Assembly: GCA_910588285.1 (NCBI GenBank) | Contig: CAJUQB010000070.1 | Span: 1-24,823, forward strand | Length of the DNA: 24,823 nt | From: an uncultured Lachnospiraceae bacterium | Lineage (GTDB): Bacteria > Bacillota > Clostridia > Lachnospirales > Lachnospiraceae | Reading direction: 5' to 3' | Shown: piece after piece, positions 23,831 through 24,823 of the stretch | Position numbering within the stretch: position 1 is the stretch's first letter | Layout of the letters: every line of letters starts with the position of its first letter | Made by a program: the position numbers and the translations under genes | Notes under the pieces: model-generated | What the model saw: the letters and a program-made list of their open reading frames with translations, nothing else | Databases searched by the model: none | What the model was told of the DNA's origin: nothing

Positions 23831-24623
23831 ACTTTGGAGCATATATGCCAAACGCATTTTTGAACAATATCTTCATCAACTCGCTATTGCCTTTGAAAAA
23901 GCTGATTTTTGTAGGGAGTTTCCCCTTTTGGGGATATGCCCGGGTTACGGGGATTTCACAAGCCCGCATTCCTATCTGCGTTGCTCTGACGGAAAGATAA
24001 GCCAGAAGCTCATAGGTCATAAAAATATCTCTCAATGGTTGTACCTGTTTGTTCCGTAGATACCTTGATGAATACCCGCGAAAGGCATTTGTTGTGTCTG
24101 TAAATCTATGATGTGCAGTTAGAGAGATAATAGGCGCATGAATAAATTTCACTGAAACTGTGCGGATAAATGGTGTATTGATAGCACGTCCCCCTTTTAT
24201 AAAACGTGAGCCCTGAATCAGATCATAGCCTTCTCCAAGCTTTTCAATAAAATATGGAACATCTTCTATGCTGTCCTTGTTATTCCCGTCAATGGTTATA
24301 ATCCCCTTATATCCACGCTGAAGAGCCCACCATATACCCATCCTTAGTTGTGCTCCCTGCTTGCCGATATCCAGCTTCACTAAAAGTGTATTCACATCAA
24401 GCTTTTTCAGTTTTTTTTCGTCGGTACATCCGTCGCTGGAACCACCATCACAGATAACAATGTCTGCATACTCTGAAATAGTATTCCTTTTTGCCCGGAA
24501 AAGCTCTTTATGGATCCTGTCCCCTTCATTTATAATGGGAATCAGCACAACATATTCCTTTGTTTTTTCGGCATATTCTGTACATTTAAATTTTGGAACA
24601 CCTTTTTGTCTTTCATATATCAT
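23829..24623 (-). CDS. GT2-family glycosyltransferase (dolichol-phosphate-mannose-synthase-like)
   Basis: This cytoplasmic GT-A enzyme of 264 residues has VLIPIINEGDRIHKEL, ICDGGSSDGCTD for nucleotide binding, and TIDGNNKDSIEDVPY, which carries the metal-binding Asp region. EGYDLIQGSRFIKGG follows, typical of the DPM1/DPG-synthase branch. No C-terminal membrane helices of the longer polyprenol-phosphate sugar synthases are visible. The end of the protein (NAFGIYAPK) lies close to the ugd promoter. An AGGAGA precedes the ATG. Base composition resembles the + strand glycan genes rather than the GC-rich ugd pair, so it may belong to the transferred glycan locus. Donor and acceptor are unknown. 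Confidence 0.88.
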   Translation of the reverse strand: MIYERQKGVPKFKCTEYAEKTKEYVVLIPIINEGDRIHKELFRAKRNTISEYADIVICDGGSSDGCTDEKKLKKLDVNTLLVKLDIGKQGAQLRMGIWWALQRGYKGIITIDGNNKDSIEDVPYFIEKLGEGYDLIQGSRFIKGGRAINTPFIRTVSVKFIHAPIISLTAHHRFTDTTNAFRGYSSRYLRNKQVQPLRDIFMTYELLAYLSVRATQIGMRACEIPVTRAYPQKGKLPTKISFFKGNSELMKILFKNAFGIYAPK

Positions 24624-24823
24624 AATGCTTTCTCCTATACGATTTTTCTAAGCACAGGCAGTCTCCGGAATATTTCTGCCAATAACACTAAGCTAAGAAA
24701 GAGCCCTACAATAGAGAGAACTGCCTGCCACTGTAATCATTCTATGGTTTTCGTTCTCAATATCCATTCTAGAGCGTGTTTGAAAATTCATTCCCGCTAT
24801 CTGTACGCCCCACTTTGCGGTAT
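24624..24823 (-). other. Window end: short hydrophobic frame and possible gene remnant
   Basis: No complete gene is seen. On the - strand a short frame ending at about 24635 encodes about 32 residues with a membrane-like segment (VLSIVGLFLSLVLLAEIF). It could be the 3' end of a gene upstream, but a stop precedes it within about 100 bases. A second frame ends in FQTRSRMDIENENHRM. The mix of short open stretches suggests a truncated or frameshifted gene. Confidence 0.3.

Noticed and set aside
1..24823. CRISPR array, tRNA or rRNA genes
   Set aside because: No regularly spaced repeats and no cloverleaf or rRNA-like stretch were seen on reading through; a tRNA or array search would settle it.

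Overview
The window reads as a surface-polysaccharide (capsule/exopolysaccharide) locus of a low-GC Gram-positive anaerobe. A Clostridia member, probably Lachnospiraceae-like, is the best guess. This rests on strong AGGAGG-type ribosome binding sites, Firmicute-type gene families and very tight gene packing; no taxonomic marker such as rRNA is present.

From about 80 to 21001 all genes lie on the + strand with gaps of under 80 bases, or with overlaps, so this looks like one very long operon. Its order is: (i) chain initiation: membrane UDP-sugar 4,6-dehydratase, DegT-type aminotransferase, phosphoglycosyl transferase and a GT4 glycosyltransferase (80-5080); (ii) a CDP-alcohol module: CDP-alcohol phosphotransferase homologue, an SDR reductase/cytidylyltransferase fusion and a LicD-type protein (5126-7817); (iii) export and polymerisation: Wzz-like protein, Wzy-like polymerase and MurJ/Wzx-type flippase (7890-11626); (iv) a phosphonate module: metallophosphoesterase, extended SDR, LicC-like nucleotidyltransferase, orphan Rossmann-fold protein, cytidylyltransferase/PEP-mutase fusion, zinc-type C-methyltransferase and phosphonopyruvate decarboxylase (11632-19025); (v) a large membrane protein that is broken in two by a frameshift (19078-21001).

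From 21056 to 24623 all genes lie on the - strand: a UDP-glucuronate 4-epimerase-like enzyme and a UDP-glucose 6-dehydrogenase fused to an N-terminal XRE helix-turn-helix. Both are visibly richer in GC than the + strand operon and are driven by a near-consensus promoter at 23742-23770. An AT-richer GT2 glycosyltransferase lies upstream of them. The two strands converge on a hairpin terminator near 21017-21041.

The proposed joint function is a Wzx/Wzy-type glycan whose first sugar is a 4-amino-4,6-dideoxy-N-acetylhexosamine type and which may contain uronic acid. It would be decorated with phospho-alcohol and/or phosphonate head groups activated as CDP/CMP esters. The phosphonate end product cannot be read from the sequence: PEP mutase and phosphonopyruvate decarboxylase are clear, but no aminoethylphosphonate transaminase is present, while an unassigned oxidoreductase and a methyltransferase sit in the same module. 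A 10-G tract inside the methyltransferase gene and a 6-G tract at the frameshift of the membrane protein suggest possible phase variation.
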